From Flavobacteriaceae bacterium PS02293 (GTDB lineage Bacteria; Bacteroidota; Bacteroidia; Flavobacteriales; Weeksellaceae), in assembly GCA_029960045.1 (NCBI GenBank), contig JASCOV010000003.1, positions 248,001 through 312,000 on the forward strand: 64,000 bases of DNA, given 5' to 3'. Positions 21,531 to 29,252 of this stretch are shown piece by piece (position 1 is the first letter of the stretch; every line of letters starts with the position of its first letter). A program made the translations under genes and the position numbers. The notes below the pieces were generated by a model that was given only the letters and a program-made list of their open reading frames with translations, searched no databases and was not told the origin of the DNA.

Positions 21531-21565
21531 CAAAAATAATAGTGGACAACGCCATAAGTTGACGT
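21531..21565 (-). promoter_or_regulatory. Promoter with 16-bp operator (M15 peptidase gene)
   Basis: Minus strand: ACGTCAACTTATGGCG (21550-21565), 11 bp, TATTTTTG (21531-21538), 20 bp before the ATG at 21511. Confidence 0.65.
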
Positions 21566-21584
21566 AACAAATTAAAATTTAAAA

Positions 21585-21617
21585 CAAAAAAAGGATCTCT
21601 TTTTCAAGAGACCCTTT
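21585..21617 (-). terminator. Terminator after the T9SS adhesin gene
   Basis: AAAGGGTCTCT/AGAGATCCTTT stem (21590-21617) with a T-rich tail on the minus strand, 24 bp behind the stop codon at 21641. Confidence 0.75.
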
Positions 21618-21640
21618 AGAATATTAATAATTAAAAAAAA

Positions 21641-22465
21641 TTATTTCTTAATTATCTTTTTGCTTACAGTTCCGGATTTAGTTTCGATGGAAACTGTATA
21701 AGCTCCTTTTTCAAGACTAGAAACATCGAATTTGTTATCCACGGATTCCAACTGTGACTTCACAACTTTTCCTGACAGATCATAAATTTTAACAGATACA
21801 ACATCTTTCACATTATTGATTGTAAAATAATCTGCTGTTGGATTCGGGTATAAAGTCAAATCTTTTTTGTTAACATCGCTTACCGCCATTAATGGAGTTG
21901 CAGTAACATCAATATCATCAATACTTAATAGATTACCATTGGTAAAATCATTAACCCAAGCCAAGTAAACTGTTTGTCCCGCATAAGATGATAAATTAAC
22001 AGTATATGGCGTTGTCTGATTAGCAATAGGTGTATTAAGTGTATGTGCTACGCTCAAAATATTTGTGAATGACGCTTTTGCAGTATTGGTTGTAGAGATT
22101 TTCAATTTAAAGCCATCATCATAAGGACTAACATCGTGAGATCTTGCAAAGAACTCAAGTGATGCCGTATTATTTGCAGGAATTGTAATTGCAGGAGAGA
22201 TAAGCCATCTATCCGCAGGAGTTACCGTTGTAAACCAAGATGGCGAAGTAACTACTGTATTTCCACTTTCTGCACTCCAAGATACAACTTCCCAAGCGTT
22301 GGAAAACAGTCCCGCATAGGTTCCATATGGCGTATTGGTGTCATTATAAAGTGTCCAGCCCGCACCAAACAAATCTTCTACATCTTCAAAGCTTTCACTA
22401 TAAACTGAAGTCTGAGCATTCCCCATAACAGAGGCTAGTAAAATAGAAAATAAAAGTTTTTTCAT
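21641..22465 (-). CDS. T9SS type A sorted protein with adhesin-like domain
   Basis: A 274-aa exported protein. Signal peptide MKKLLFSILLASVMGNAQT; residues 25-185 resemble the cleaved-adhesin / choice-of-anchor J jelly-roll domain (VYSESFEDVEDLFGAGWTLY, WLISPAITIP, VYLAWVNDFTNGNLLSIDDI). Residues 200-274 form a type A sorting domain (LTLYPNPTADYFTINNV to VSKKIIKK), which directs it through the outer-membrane T9SS to the surface or medium. It is monocistronic between two terminators. The ligand is unknown. Confidence 0.9.
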   Translation of the reverse strand: MKKLLFSILLASVMGNAQTSVYSESFEDVEDLFGAGWTLYNDTNTPYGTYAGLFSNAWEVVSWSAESGNTVVTSPSWFTTVTPADRWLISPAITIPANNTASLEFFARSHDVSPYDDGFKLKISTTNTAKASFTNILSVAHTLNTPIANQTTPYTVNLSSYAGQTVYLAWVNDFTNGNLLSIDDIDVTATPLMAVSDVNKKDLTLYPNPTADYFTINNVKDVVSVKIYDLSGKVVKSQLESVDNKFDVSSLEKGAYTVSIETKSGTVSKKIIKK

Positions 22466-22497
22466 AAATAATAATTTTATAATTCATGTAAATATAT

Positions 22498-22530
22498 AAA
22501 AAAACCGTCTCGTTTAAAAACAAGACGGTT
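22498..22530 (-). terminator. Terminator after rplY
   Basis: AACCGTCTTG/CGAGACGGTT stem (22503-22530) followed by a T run on the minus strand, 25 bp after the rplY stop codon. Confidence 0.8.
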
Positions 22531-22554
22531 AATATTATTTGTACAAGTAAATGA

Positions 22555-23199
22555 TTACTCTGCTGAAGTTTCCTCAGTAGTAGCTTCTGCAGCTCCTTCT
22601 GTTACTACTTCTTCTTCATCGTCATCATCCATTGCAGCAGCAGCATTCTTGCTAGCATTTCTAGACATTTTAACAGCTACAATAACTGCATTGTCTGGGT
22701 GCATAAATGAGTATTTGTCATTTTTAAGACTTTCTACATAAAATTTGTTACCAATTTTAAGAGAAGTAATATCCACAACGATCTCGTCTGGCAAGTTAGC
22801 TGGGATAGCTTTTACTTTTAGTTTTCTGTAAGTTTGTCTTAGAACACCACCGGCAACCACACCTTTGGAACGACCTGTAACTCTTACTGGAACTTCCATA
22901 ACCACTGGCTTATCATCAGATAATCTGTAGAAGTCTGCGTGAATAATTTTGTCCGTGATCGGGTGGAACTGAATATCTTGAAGAACTGCAGGAATTACCT
23001 GTCCGTCAACTTCAATAGATACCGTGTGTGCTTCGGGAGTATATACCAAACCTTTGAATGCTTTCTCCAATGCAGAGAAGTTCAATGGCTCGCCACCTCC
23101 GTAAACAACACAAGGAACTAATTCAGCATCACGTAAAGCTTTAGTAGACTTTTTGCCCACGCTTTCTCTTTTTGTACCTTGAATTGTAATAGATTTCAT
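22555..23199 (-). CDS. rplY: 50S ribosomal protein L25 / general stress protein Ctc
   Basis: A 214-aa long-form L25 (CTC) that binds 5S rRNA in the large ribosomal subunit. The N-terminal L25 domain covers about 1-95 ([36 protein letters not shown]). The CTC C-terminal beta domain follows to about 180, and the last 35 residues are an acidic tail rich in Glu, Asp, Thr and Ala, common in flavobacteria. The TACCTTTG box at 23225 gives it its own promoter even though prs lies 43 bp upstream on the same strand. Confidence 0.94.
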   Translation of the reverse strand: MKSITIQGTKRESVGKKSTKALRDAELVPCVVYGGGEPLNFSALEKAFKGLVYTPEAHTVSIEVDGQVIPAVLQDIQFHPITDKIIHADFYRLSDDKPVVMEVPVRVTGRSKGVVAGGVLRQTYRKLKVKAIPANLPDEIVVDITSLKIGNKFYVESLKNDKYSFMHPDNAVIVAVKMSRNASKNAAAAMDDDDEEEVVTEGAAEATTEETSAE

Positions 23200-23224
23200 T
23201 TTGTATAAAATTATTTTAAGGGTG

Positions 23225-23232
23225 CAAAGGTA
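23225..23232 (-). promoter_or_regulatory. -7 promoter box TACCTTTG of rplY
   Basis: TAnnTTTG match on the minus strand between prs and rplY, 25 bp before the rplY ATG. Confidence 0.5.
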
Positions 23233-23242
23233 TTAATTTTTT

Positions 23243-24184
23243 TTAAATAATGAACTTATCACTGATGGATTTATGTTCGTGTACCATTTTCATCACATCA
23301 GCAAACAGATCGGCGCAAGACAAAGCTCTTATTTTTGAAGACAGACCTTCTTTCAAAGGAATAGAATCTGTAACAATTACTTCTAATAATTGTGAGTTTT
23401 CTATATTATCATAAGCTTTTCCGGAAAGTACGCCGTGAGTTGCCATTGCTCTTACTGATCTTGCTCCTTTTTCCATTAATATGTCTGCAGCTTTACAAAG
23501 TGTACCAGCTGTATCAATCATATCGTCAATAAGGATTACGTTCTTATCTTTTACATCCCCAATCAGGAACATTTCTTCTACAACATTCGCTTTTTTTCTT
23601 TCCTTGTAAGCAATTACAACATCTGCTCCCAAATGTCCCGCATAATTTTTCGCTCTTTTTGCACCACCCATATCTGGTGAAGCAATGGTAAGATTCTCCA
23701 AATTAAGATTTCTGATATAGTTTACGAAAATCGTAGATGCATAAAGATGATCTACCGGAATTTCAAAGAATCCTTGAATTTGGTCTGCGTGCAAATCCAT
23801 TGTCATAATTCTTGTAGCGCCGGCTGCAGTCAGAAGATTGGCTACCAATTTTGCTCCGATTGGTGCTCTTGGCTTGTCTTTTCTGTCTTGTCTTGCTAAA
23901 CCGTAATAAGGAATTACAACAGTAATATTTTTTGCAGACGCTCTTTTTGCAGCATCTATCATTAATAATAATTCCAGAAGGTTGTCTGCTGGAGGAAACG
24001 TAGATGCAATAAGGAAGACTCGCGCTCCTCTTACAGATTGTTCCAACACAGGCTCGAATTCTCCGTCACTGAAATGTTGAAAATTAATTTTTCCAAGTGG
24101 CTGCCCGTAACTCTGGGCAATCTTTTCTGCCAACTCGTGGCTGGTTCTTGTTGAAAATAGATAACTGGCTTGATGGTCTGACAT
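23243..24184 (-). CDS. prs: Ribose-phosphate pyrophosphokinase
   Basis: Makes PRPP from ribose 5-phosphate and ATP for nucleotide, His, Trp and NAD synthesis in the cytoplasm. The product is 313 aa from the ATG at 24184 (MSDHQASYLFSTRTSHELAE), the normal length. A longer frame to 24244 exists, but the -7 box TAAATTTG at 24203-24210 falls inside it, which decides for 24184. Motifs: PYYGLARQDRKDKPR (ATP-binding flexible loop region), MDLHADQIQGFF, and the PRPP loop VILIDDMIDTAGT. It is followed by rplY, a common bacterial neighbour. Confidence 0.96.
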   Translation of the reverse strand: MSDHQASYLFSTRTSHELAEKIAQSYGQPLGKINFQHFSDGEFEPVLEQSVRGARVFLIASTFPPADNLLELLLMIDAAKRASAKNITVVIPYYGLARQDRKDKPRAPIGAKLVANLLTAAGATRIMTMDLHADQIQGFFEIPVDHLYASTIFVNYIRNLNLENLTIASPDMGGAKRAKNYAGHLGADVVIAYKERKKANVVEEMFLIGDVKDKNVILIDDMIDTAGTLCKAADILMEKGARSVRAMATHGVLSGKAYDNIENSQLLEVIVTDSIPLKEGLSSKIRALSCADLFADVMKMVHEHKSISDKFII

Positions 24185-24202
24185 TCTTTCTTTACTTTTT
24201 TG

Positions 24203-24210
24203 CAAATTTA
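24203..24210 (-). promoter_or_regulatory. -7 promoter box TAAATTTG of prs
   Basis: TAnnTTTG match on the minus strand, 18 bp before the prs ATG at 24184; it supports that start codon. Confidence 0.55.
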
Positions 24211-24258
24211 AAAAATTATAAAAACTATAAAGACTGATTTTCATTTATAGTGATAAAA

Positions 24259-24287
24259 AAAACCAAAATATTTCTATTTTGGTTTTT
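24259..24287. terminator. Terminator between the bacilliredoxin gene and prs
   Basis: AAACCAAAATA/TATTTTGGTTT stem with A and T runs on both sides, a few bases behind the stop codon of the 24294 gene on the minus strand. Confidence 0.75.
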
Positions 24288-24293
24288 CTATTC

Positions 24294-24704
24294 TTAACAA
24301 TATTCTTCGAAAGCAGCCTGAAGATTCGCAGCTATTGCGCCTGCAGGATTACCTTCGATGTGGTGTCTTTCCAGCATATGCACCAACTCTCCGTCCTTGA
24401 AAAGTGCCACAGCTGGCGAACTTGGAGGAAACGGCGCCAGCAATCTTCTTGCTTCCGCAACCGCATCTGTATCAAATCCTGCAAATGCTGTTACCAAATG
24501 GTCTGGCTTCTTCTCGCCTGTCAAAGAGTACAAAACGCCTGGTCTTGCTGCTCCTGCTGCACATCCGCAAACGGAATTGATTACTAAAAGTGTTGTCCCT
24601 TCCTGTTTAAGCGCTGAGTCAACTTCTGCTGGTGTTGTAAGGTCCTGAAAACCTTTATCTGTAAGTTCTGCCTTCATTGGCAATACTAAATCTGCTGGAT
24701 ACAT
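24294..24704 (-). CDS. BrxA/BrxB family bacilliredoxin
   Basis: A 136-aa thioredoxin-fold protein of the YphP/YqiW (BrxA/BrxB) family, which removes low-molecular-weight thiols from oxidised cytoplasmic proteins. The CXC active site is in VNSVCGCAAGAARPG (about residues 45-47 of the motif). The substitute for the resolving motif and the final Cys (EEYC) are present. Flavobacteria are not known to make bacillithiol universally, so the exact thiol partner is open. A TAAATTTG promoter box lies 35 bp upstream and a strong terminator follows. Confidence 0.92.
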   Translation of the reverse strand: MYPADLVLPMKAELTDKGFQDLTTPAEVDSALKQEGTTLLVINSVCGCAAGAARPGVLYSLTGEKKPDHLVTAFAGFDTDAVAEARRLLAPFPPSSPAVALFKDGELVHMLERHHIEGNPAGAIAANLQAAFEEYC

Positions 24705-24738
24705 ATTAATATATATTTTAGGTTAAATTCTTGAACTG

Positions 24739-24746
24739 CAAATTTA
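24739..24746 (-). promoter_or_regulatory. -7 promoter box TAAATTTG of the bacilliredoxin gene
   Basis: TAnnTTTG match on the minus strand, 34 bp before the ATG at 24704. Confidence 0.5.
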
Positions 24747-24850
24747 ATCAAATTGTCTTTGATTCTCTGACTAATAATTCTATTAAAATTATACCGAAAA
24801 TCTATTGAGCCATTTTGGCTGATTATTTCTAATTATAATCTTTATTTATA

Positions 24851-27800
24851 TCAAAAATTCTTCAGAAGAATATACCCTGAAAATACCTGACCACTTTCCA
24901 AAGTAATCACATACCAATAGCTATCCGTCTGCAAAGGTTTACCGTTTTCTTTTCCGTCCCATTTGAAATCACTTTCTGCGTCTTTATCTATCAAGGTTTT
25001 TCCATATTTGTTCAAAATCTGAATTCTGAATTTTGAATTGGCTGGTAATCCTTTTATTTCCCAATAATCATTGCTTCCATCGCCGTTTGGACTAATAAAA
25101 TTATTGAATTTCAGGATCGAAACTGTTTTATAAATAGAAATACAACCTGTATTATTTTTTACATAAACTTCATAAGAGCCAACATTCACATTTACGAAAA
25201 CATTAGAATTTTGCCAAATAACGCCATCAAGACTATATTCCAATGAGTTTCCATTTGCTGAAACTATGATATCTGTTCCATTGATTTCGACATTTGTAAT
25301 TACTGGAGTCGAAATAATTTCTATCTGAATTGAAATCTTTTCTGCACAATTGTCATTCGGAGTAAAAGTGTAGGTTTTGATTCCAATCGTTGAAGTGTCA
25401 ATATTTGAAACATTCCAAGTTCCAGTAATTCCATTATTAGAAGTTGTCGGCAGCGAAACTAAACCCGAATTTTGACAATATTGAGTTACAAAACTGAATT
25501 GTGGTTTCAGCTGAGAAACAATCTCAATATTAATATCAAAAGTTTCTGCGCAACTGTCATTGGGAGTGAAAGTGTAAGTTTTGATTCCGATTGTTGAAGT
25601 GTCGATATTCGAAAAGTTCCAAGTTCCAATGATTCCATTATCTGAAGTTGTCGGTAGCGAAACTAATGTTGAATTTTGACAATATTGTGTTACAAAGCTG
25701 AATTGTGGTTTTAACTTCGAAACGATTTTGATATTAATTGTGAAAGTTTCTGAGCAACTATCACTTGGAGTAAATGTATAAGTTTTGATTCCAATCGTTG
25801 AGGTATCAATATTTGAAACATTCCAAGTTCCGACAATTCCATTATCAGAAGTTGTTGGAAGTGAAACTGATGTAGAATTCTGGCAAAATTGAGTTGCAAA
25901 ACTGAATTGTGGTTTCAGTTTTGAAACAATCTCAATATTAATATCAAAAGCCTCTGCGCAAGAATCATTCGGAGTGAAAGTGTAGGTTTTAATTCCGATT
26001 GTTGAAGTGTCGATATTCGAAATATTCCAAGTTCCGACAATTCCATTATCAGAAGTTGTTGGAAGTGAAACTGATGTAGAATTCTGGCAAAATTGAGTTG
26101 CAAAACTGAATTGTGGTTTCAGTTTCGAAACAATCTCAATATTAATATCAAAAGCCTCTGCGCAAGAATCATTCGGAGTGAAAGTGTAGGTTTTAATTCC
26201 GATTGTTGAAGTGTCGATATTCGAAATATTCCAAGTTCCGATAATTCCATTATCAGAAGTTGTTGGAAGTGAAACTGATGTAGAATTCTGACAATATTGA
26301 GTTACAAAGCTGAATTGTGGTTTTAATTTCGAAACGATTTCGATATTAATTGTGAAAGTTTCTGAGCAACTATCACTTGGAGTAAATGTATAAGTTTTGA
26401 TTCCAATCGTTGAGGTATCAATATTTGAAACATTCCAAGTTCCGACAATTCCATTATCTGATGTTGTTGGTAAAGTAATTGATGTTGAATTTTCACAATA
26501 TTGAGTAGCAATAGTAAATTGCGGAATAAGCTTTGCCGTAACTTCAATTTCGATACTGAACGGAGACGCGCATTGCCCTGAATCTGGCGTAAATGTATAA
26601 ATCTGTTTTCCAATCGTGGAAGTATCTACTGTTGAAATATCCCAAACTCCTGAAAAACCATTATCGGAAATCGAAGGTAAATTAATCGGTGTTGCGTTTT
26701 CACAAAATTGTGTTTGAATTGTGAATTCCGGTTTCGTTTCTGGTTTTGTTTCCACCAAAATTTCGGTTCTTTCAGAAACACAGGATTCAGGATTTGTTAC
26801 CTCAATCCAAAAACTTGTGTTAGAAGGAACTGCCGATGTCTGATATTGATTTCCTGTAAAAATCGGAATCATAGAAGTTGGAGAATCAAACCAATTAACA
26901 ACATTGGCTGAAGCGGTTGCCACTTCTAATAATGTTGCTGTATTTTCACAAATCAAAATCCCAGTTGGAATACTGAAAACAGGAAGTGGATTCACTTTAA
27001 CCTCAACAGAAATTCTCGGAGATTTACAGCCATTAGAATTAATCGATTCCAACCAATAAGTTGTATTAGTTGTCAAAGCTGGTGTCATAAAAGAATCTCC
27101 TGTGAAAATTGGAGTTATTGCAGTCTCAGAATCGTACCAATTCACAATGTTTCCGACTGCAGTTTCTGCTCCAAGATTGATAGAATTGCCTTCACAAATC
27201 GGTAAAATCGTTTTTGTTTTAATATCCGGAATTGCTATCACCGAAAAATTTAGTTTACTCACTATTTTCGCACAATTGATTCCTCCATTCAAAGAAATAT
27301 TAATCCAGATTGAAAAATCACCAAGTCCAGTCAAATCAAAATTTTCAGGATCTTGAATTGCGTTTGCAATTGTGTTAGCATTAGCAGAAGTCTGATCTGT
27401 ATAGAAATAAAACTGATAACGATCCGGATCATTATTAGACAACTGAGAAATATAAGTAGTCAAATCCAGTTTTTCTGTTGCACAAAAAGGATTCACAGTA
27501 ATTGTCTGTGACGCTAAGGTCATAGATGAGATTGCCACAGGAATTTCTCTCACAATGAAACAACCTTCAGTATTTTCTATTCTTACATAAACTTTTCCAG
27601 CAGGACCTGTATATGAAGCTGGTAAAGCAATAATATCCGTTGTTCCGCCAGCATTGGCTGAGGTTTCTTTTGTATAATATTTGAAAGTAAAATCTGCGTT
27701 ATTTTCTACTCCCGATTCTATTGATTTTAGATTAAATGCGCCAATTGAACTTCCAATAGTTGTACAATAATAGATTGTTTTGAAATTCTCTGCTTGCGGA

Positions 27801-29185
27801 ACTTTATAAACCATCAGCTTAATCTTCACACCATCAATGAATTTTCCGCTCGGGTCTTCCAATCTTGCAAAAATAATATTGGGATTTTGAGCCGTTGATG
27901 CAGTGAAATTTCCTGTCAATAATCCTAAACCTGTTCCGACTTGTGCATTGAAAAATGAGGTGTAGAAAGTAACTTTATAACTTGGATAATCCTGCTTGAT
28001 TTGAGTCGCAATATTATCCAGATCAAAATCTTCCTGACCGTCATAGTCGTAATCACAAGCTTTGTAGAGATAGGAAAGTAAAATACATCTAACCGAAAAT
28101 CCAAATCCTCTTGTTGTACTATGTTCATAAGCCGTTGCCTGAAAATGATAATCATGAGATGTTCCAGCCGTATTACCACTCGGTTTACTGCTTGTCCAAT
28201 AAACGGCTTGATAACCTGGTGCACTTTCAAAATTACCATTGGTCTGTCTCGCTCCTGGCGCTACAATTCTGAACTGCGAAGCATAGGCATCATTAATGTT
28301 TTTAATATTATTCGCATTCGATTCTCTGGAAAATTCTATCTGCAAAGGAACTCGGAATCCAACAGCACAAGGATTATTTTCTCCAGATTCGCCTTGCCAA
28401 AGATTGTCATTCGGCGTCACTTGCCATTGCGTCTGAGTAATCATTTTGTTGTGTCCAGGATCATTGGTTGCAGATTTAATTAGAGAATGTCCGTTGACAG
28501 ATTGGTTGGATGTATCAGAATTGGAAGTCCAGTTGATTAATTCGTGCCCGTCACTGTATCTTCCCCATTGGTAACTGCTTCCGAAAGCATTGATATCATT
28601 AATGGCAGTCGGAATTGCATCCGGATTGAAGCTTGGATGTCCCACTTTGTTATAATTAGCTCCGAGATTGGAAGTCATCCATTCTTCACCTGTCTTATTC
28701 GATTCGAAAGCTTTGTAAATGAAACGATGATGTCTCGCCGTGATTCCTCCAACGCCAAGAGAATCCTGACCTTGAACAGTTGTATCCTTATAACGTCTAT
28801 CCGGAATGTAAGTGTATCTTTTAAAATTACAATTCCCTAAAGCATAAGTGAACTCACCATAATTAATGGGAGTTCCGCTTGATTTTAGTTCAACGATTTG
28901 TAATCCTGTAGCAGTGAAATTTCCGCTAGCAGAGAAATAAATCCCGTTCACCGTATTGGTTGTGATAGAATATGATCCTACTGCTGTTACATTGACCTGA
29001 ATGTTTTGTTTTGGATAAATTTCTGTTTCTTCTGCATCATCTACGCTAATTCCTCTTACCAAATTCCCAACAGAAGAGAAATTGCAATTAACAATATTAA
29101 ACTGACTCTGCTGAGCCATTAAAAAATTCTGTACAAAAAAAAACAGAACAATGATATATTTGATGAATATGTTCTTTGTTCTCAT
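24851..29185 (-). CDS. Giant T9SS type B sorted surface protein with tandem repeats
   Basis: A 1444-aa exported protein. Signal peptide at 1-24 (IIVLFFFVQNFLMAQ). Residues 140-370 resemble the fibrobacter-type paralogous (FISUMP) domain: EEWMTSNLGANYNKVG, SYQWGRYSDGHELI, NPCAVGFRVP, GFGFSVRCI. Two Ig-like 'NWYDS' domains follow at about 640-810. Seven repeats of 68-69 aa cover about 819-1295. The C-terminal gliding-motility-type (type B) sorting domain is FISPNGDGSNDYWEI to FSGYILLKNF, which exports and anchors it through T9SS. It is the last gene of a run of three T9SS genes. It probably acts as an adhesin; the substrate is unknown. Confidence 0.9.
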   Translation of the reverse strand: MRTKNIFIKYIIVLFFFVQNFLMAQQSQFNIVNCNFSSVGNLVRGISVDDAEETEIYPKQNIQVNVTAVGSYSITTNTVNGIYFSASGNFTATGLQIVELKSSGTPINYGEFTYALGNCNFKRYTYIPDRRYKDTTVQGQDSLGVGGITARHHRFIYKAFESNKTGEEWMTSNLGANYNKVGHPSFNPDAIPTAINDINAFGSSYQWGRYSDGHELINWTSNSDTSNQSVNGHSLIKSATNDPGHNKMITQTQWQVTPNDNLWQGESGENNPCAVGFRVPLQIEFSRESNANNIKNINDAYASQFRIVAPGARQTNGNFESAPGYQAVYWTSSKPSGNTAGTSHDYHFQATAYEHSTTRGFGFSVRCILLSYLYKACDYDYDGQEDFDLDNIATQIKQDYPSYKVTFYTSFFNAQVGTGLGLLTGNFTASTAQNPNIIFARLEDPSGKFIDGVKIKLMVYKVPQAENFKTIYYCTTIGSSIGAFNLKSIESGVENNADFTFKYYTKETSANAGGTTDIIALPASYTGPAGKVYVRIENTEGCFIVREIPVAISSMTLASQTITVNPFCATEKLDLTTYISQLSNNDPDRYQFYFYTDQTSANANTIANAIQDPENFDLTGLGDFSIWINISLNGGINCAKIVSKLNFSVIAIPDIKTKTILPICEGNSINLGAETAVGNIVNWYDSETAITPIFTGDSFMTPALTTNTTYWLESINSNGCKSPRISVEVKVNPLPVFSIPTGILICENTATLLEVATASANVVNWFDSPTSMIPIFTGNQYQTSAVPSNTSFWIEVTNPESCVSERTEILVETKPETKPEFTIQTQFCENATPINLPSISDNGFSGVWDISTVDTSTIGKQIYTFTPDSGQCASPFSIEIEVTAKLIPQFTIATQYCENSTSITLPTTSDNGIVGTWNVSNIDTSTIGIKTYTFTPSDSCSETFTINIEIVSKLKPQFSFVTQYCQNSTSVSLPTTSDNGIIGTWNISNIDTSTIGIKTYTFTPNDSCAEAFDINIEIVSKLKPQFSFATQFCQNSTSVSLPTTSDNGIVGTWNISNIDTSTIGIKTYTFTPNDSCAEAFDINIEIVSKLKPQFSFATQFCQNSTSVSLPTTSDNGIVGTWNVSNIDTSTIGIKTYTFTPSDSCSETFTINIKIVSKLKPQFSFVTQYCQNSTLVSLPTTSDNGIIGTWNFSNIDTSTIGIKTYTFTPNDSCAETFDINIEIVSQLKPQFSFVTQYCQNSGLVSLPTTSNNGITGTWNVSNIDTSTIGIKTYTFTPNDNCAEKISIQIEIISTPVITNVEINGTDIIVSANGNSLEYSLDGVIWQNSNVFVNVNVGSYEVYVKNNTGCISIYKTVSILKFNNFISPNGDGSNDYWEIKGLPANSKFRIQILNKYGKTLIDKDAESDFKWDGKENGKPLQTDSYWYVITLESGQVFSGYILLKNF
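25301..26731 (-). repeat. Seven tandem repeats within the type B surface protein
   Basis: Six units of exactly 204 bp start (minus strand) at 26524, 26320, 26116, 25912, 25708 and 25504; a diverged 207-bp unit precedes at 26731. Each encodes P(Q/E)F..TQ(Y/F)C followed by SLPTTSDNGI, GTWN.SNIDTSTIGIKTYTF and a Cys in DSC. Units 3 to 5 are almost identical in DNA, so homogenisation is recent. Confidence 0.95.
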
Positions 29186-29212
29186 TTTTACTTTAGATTA
29201 TAAATACAAAAT

Positions 29213-29236
29213 GCCGGAGACTTCTCAATCTCCGGC
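29213..29236 (-). terminator. Terminator after the 729-aa T9SS gene
   Basis: GCCGGAGA/TCTCCGGC stem, ATTTTGT tail on the minus strand, 16 bp behind the stop codon at 29253. Confidence 0.7.
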
Positions 29237-29252
29237 TTTTGTAGTATAGTTG

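Noticed and set aside
24185..24244. 20-codon N-terminal extension of Prs
   Set aside because: The -7 box TAAATTTG lies inside it and the family start matches the ATG at 24184.
25711..26613. Three similar minus-strand frames in the repeat region of the 1444-aa gene
   Set aside because: They resemble each other only because they are a second frame of the 204-bp repeats.
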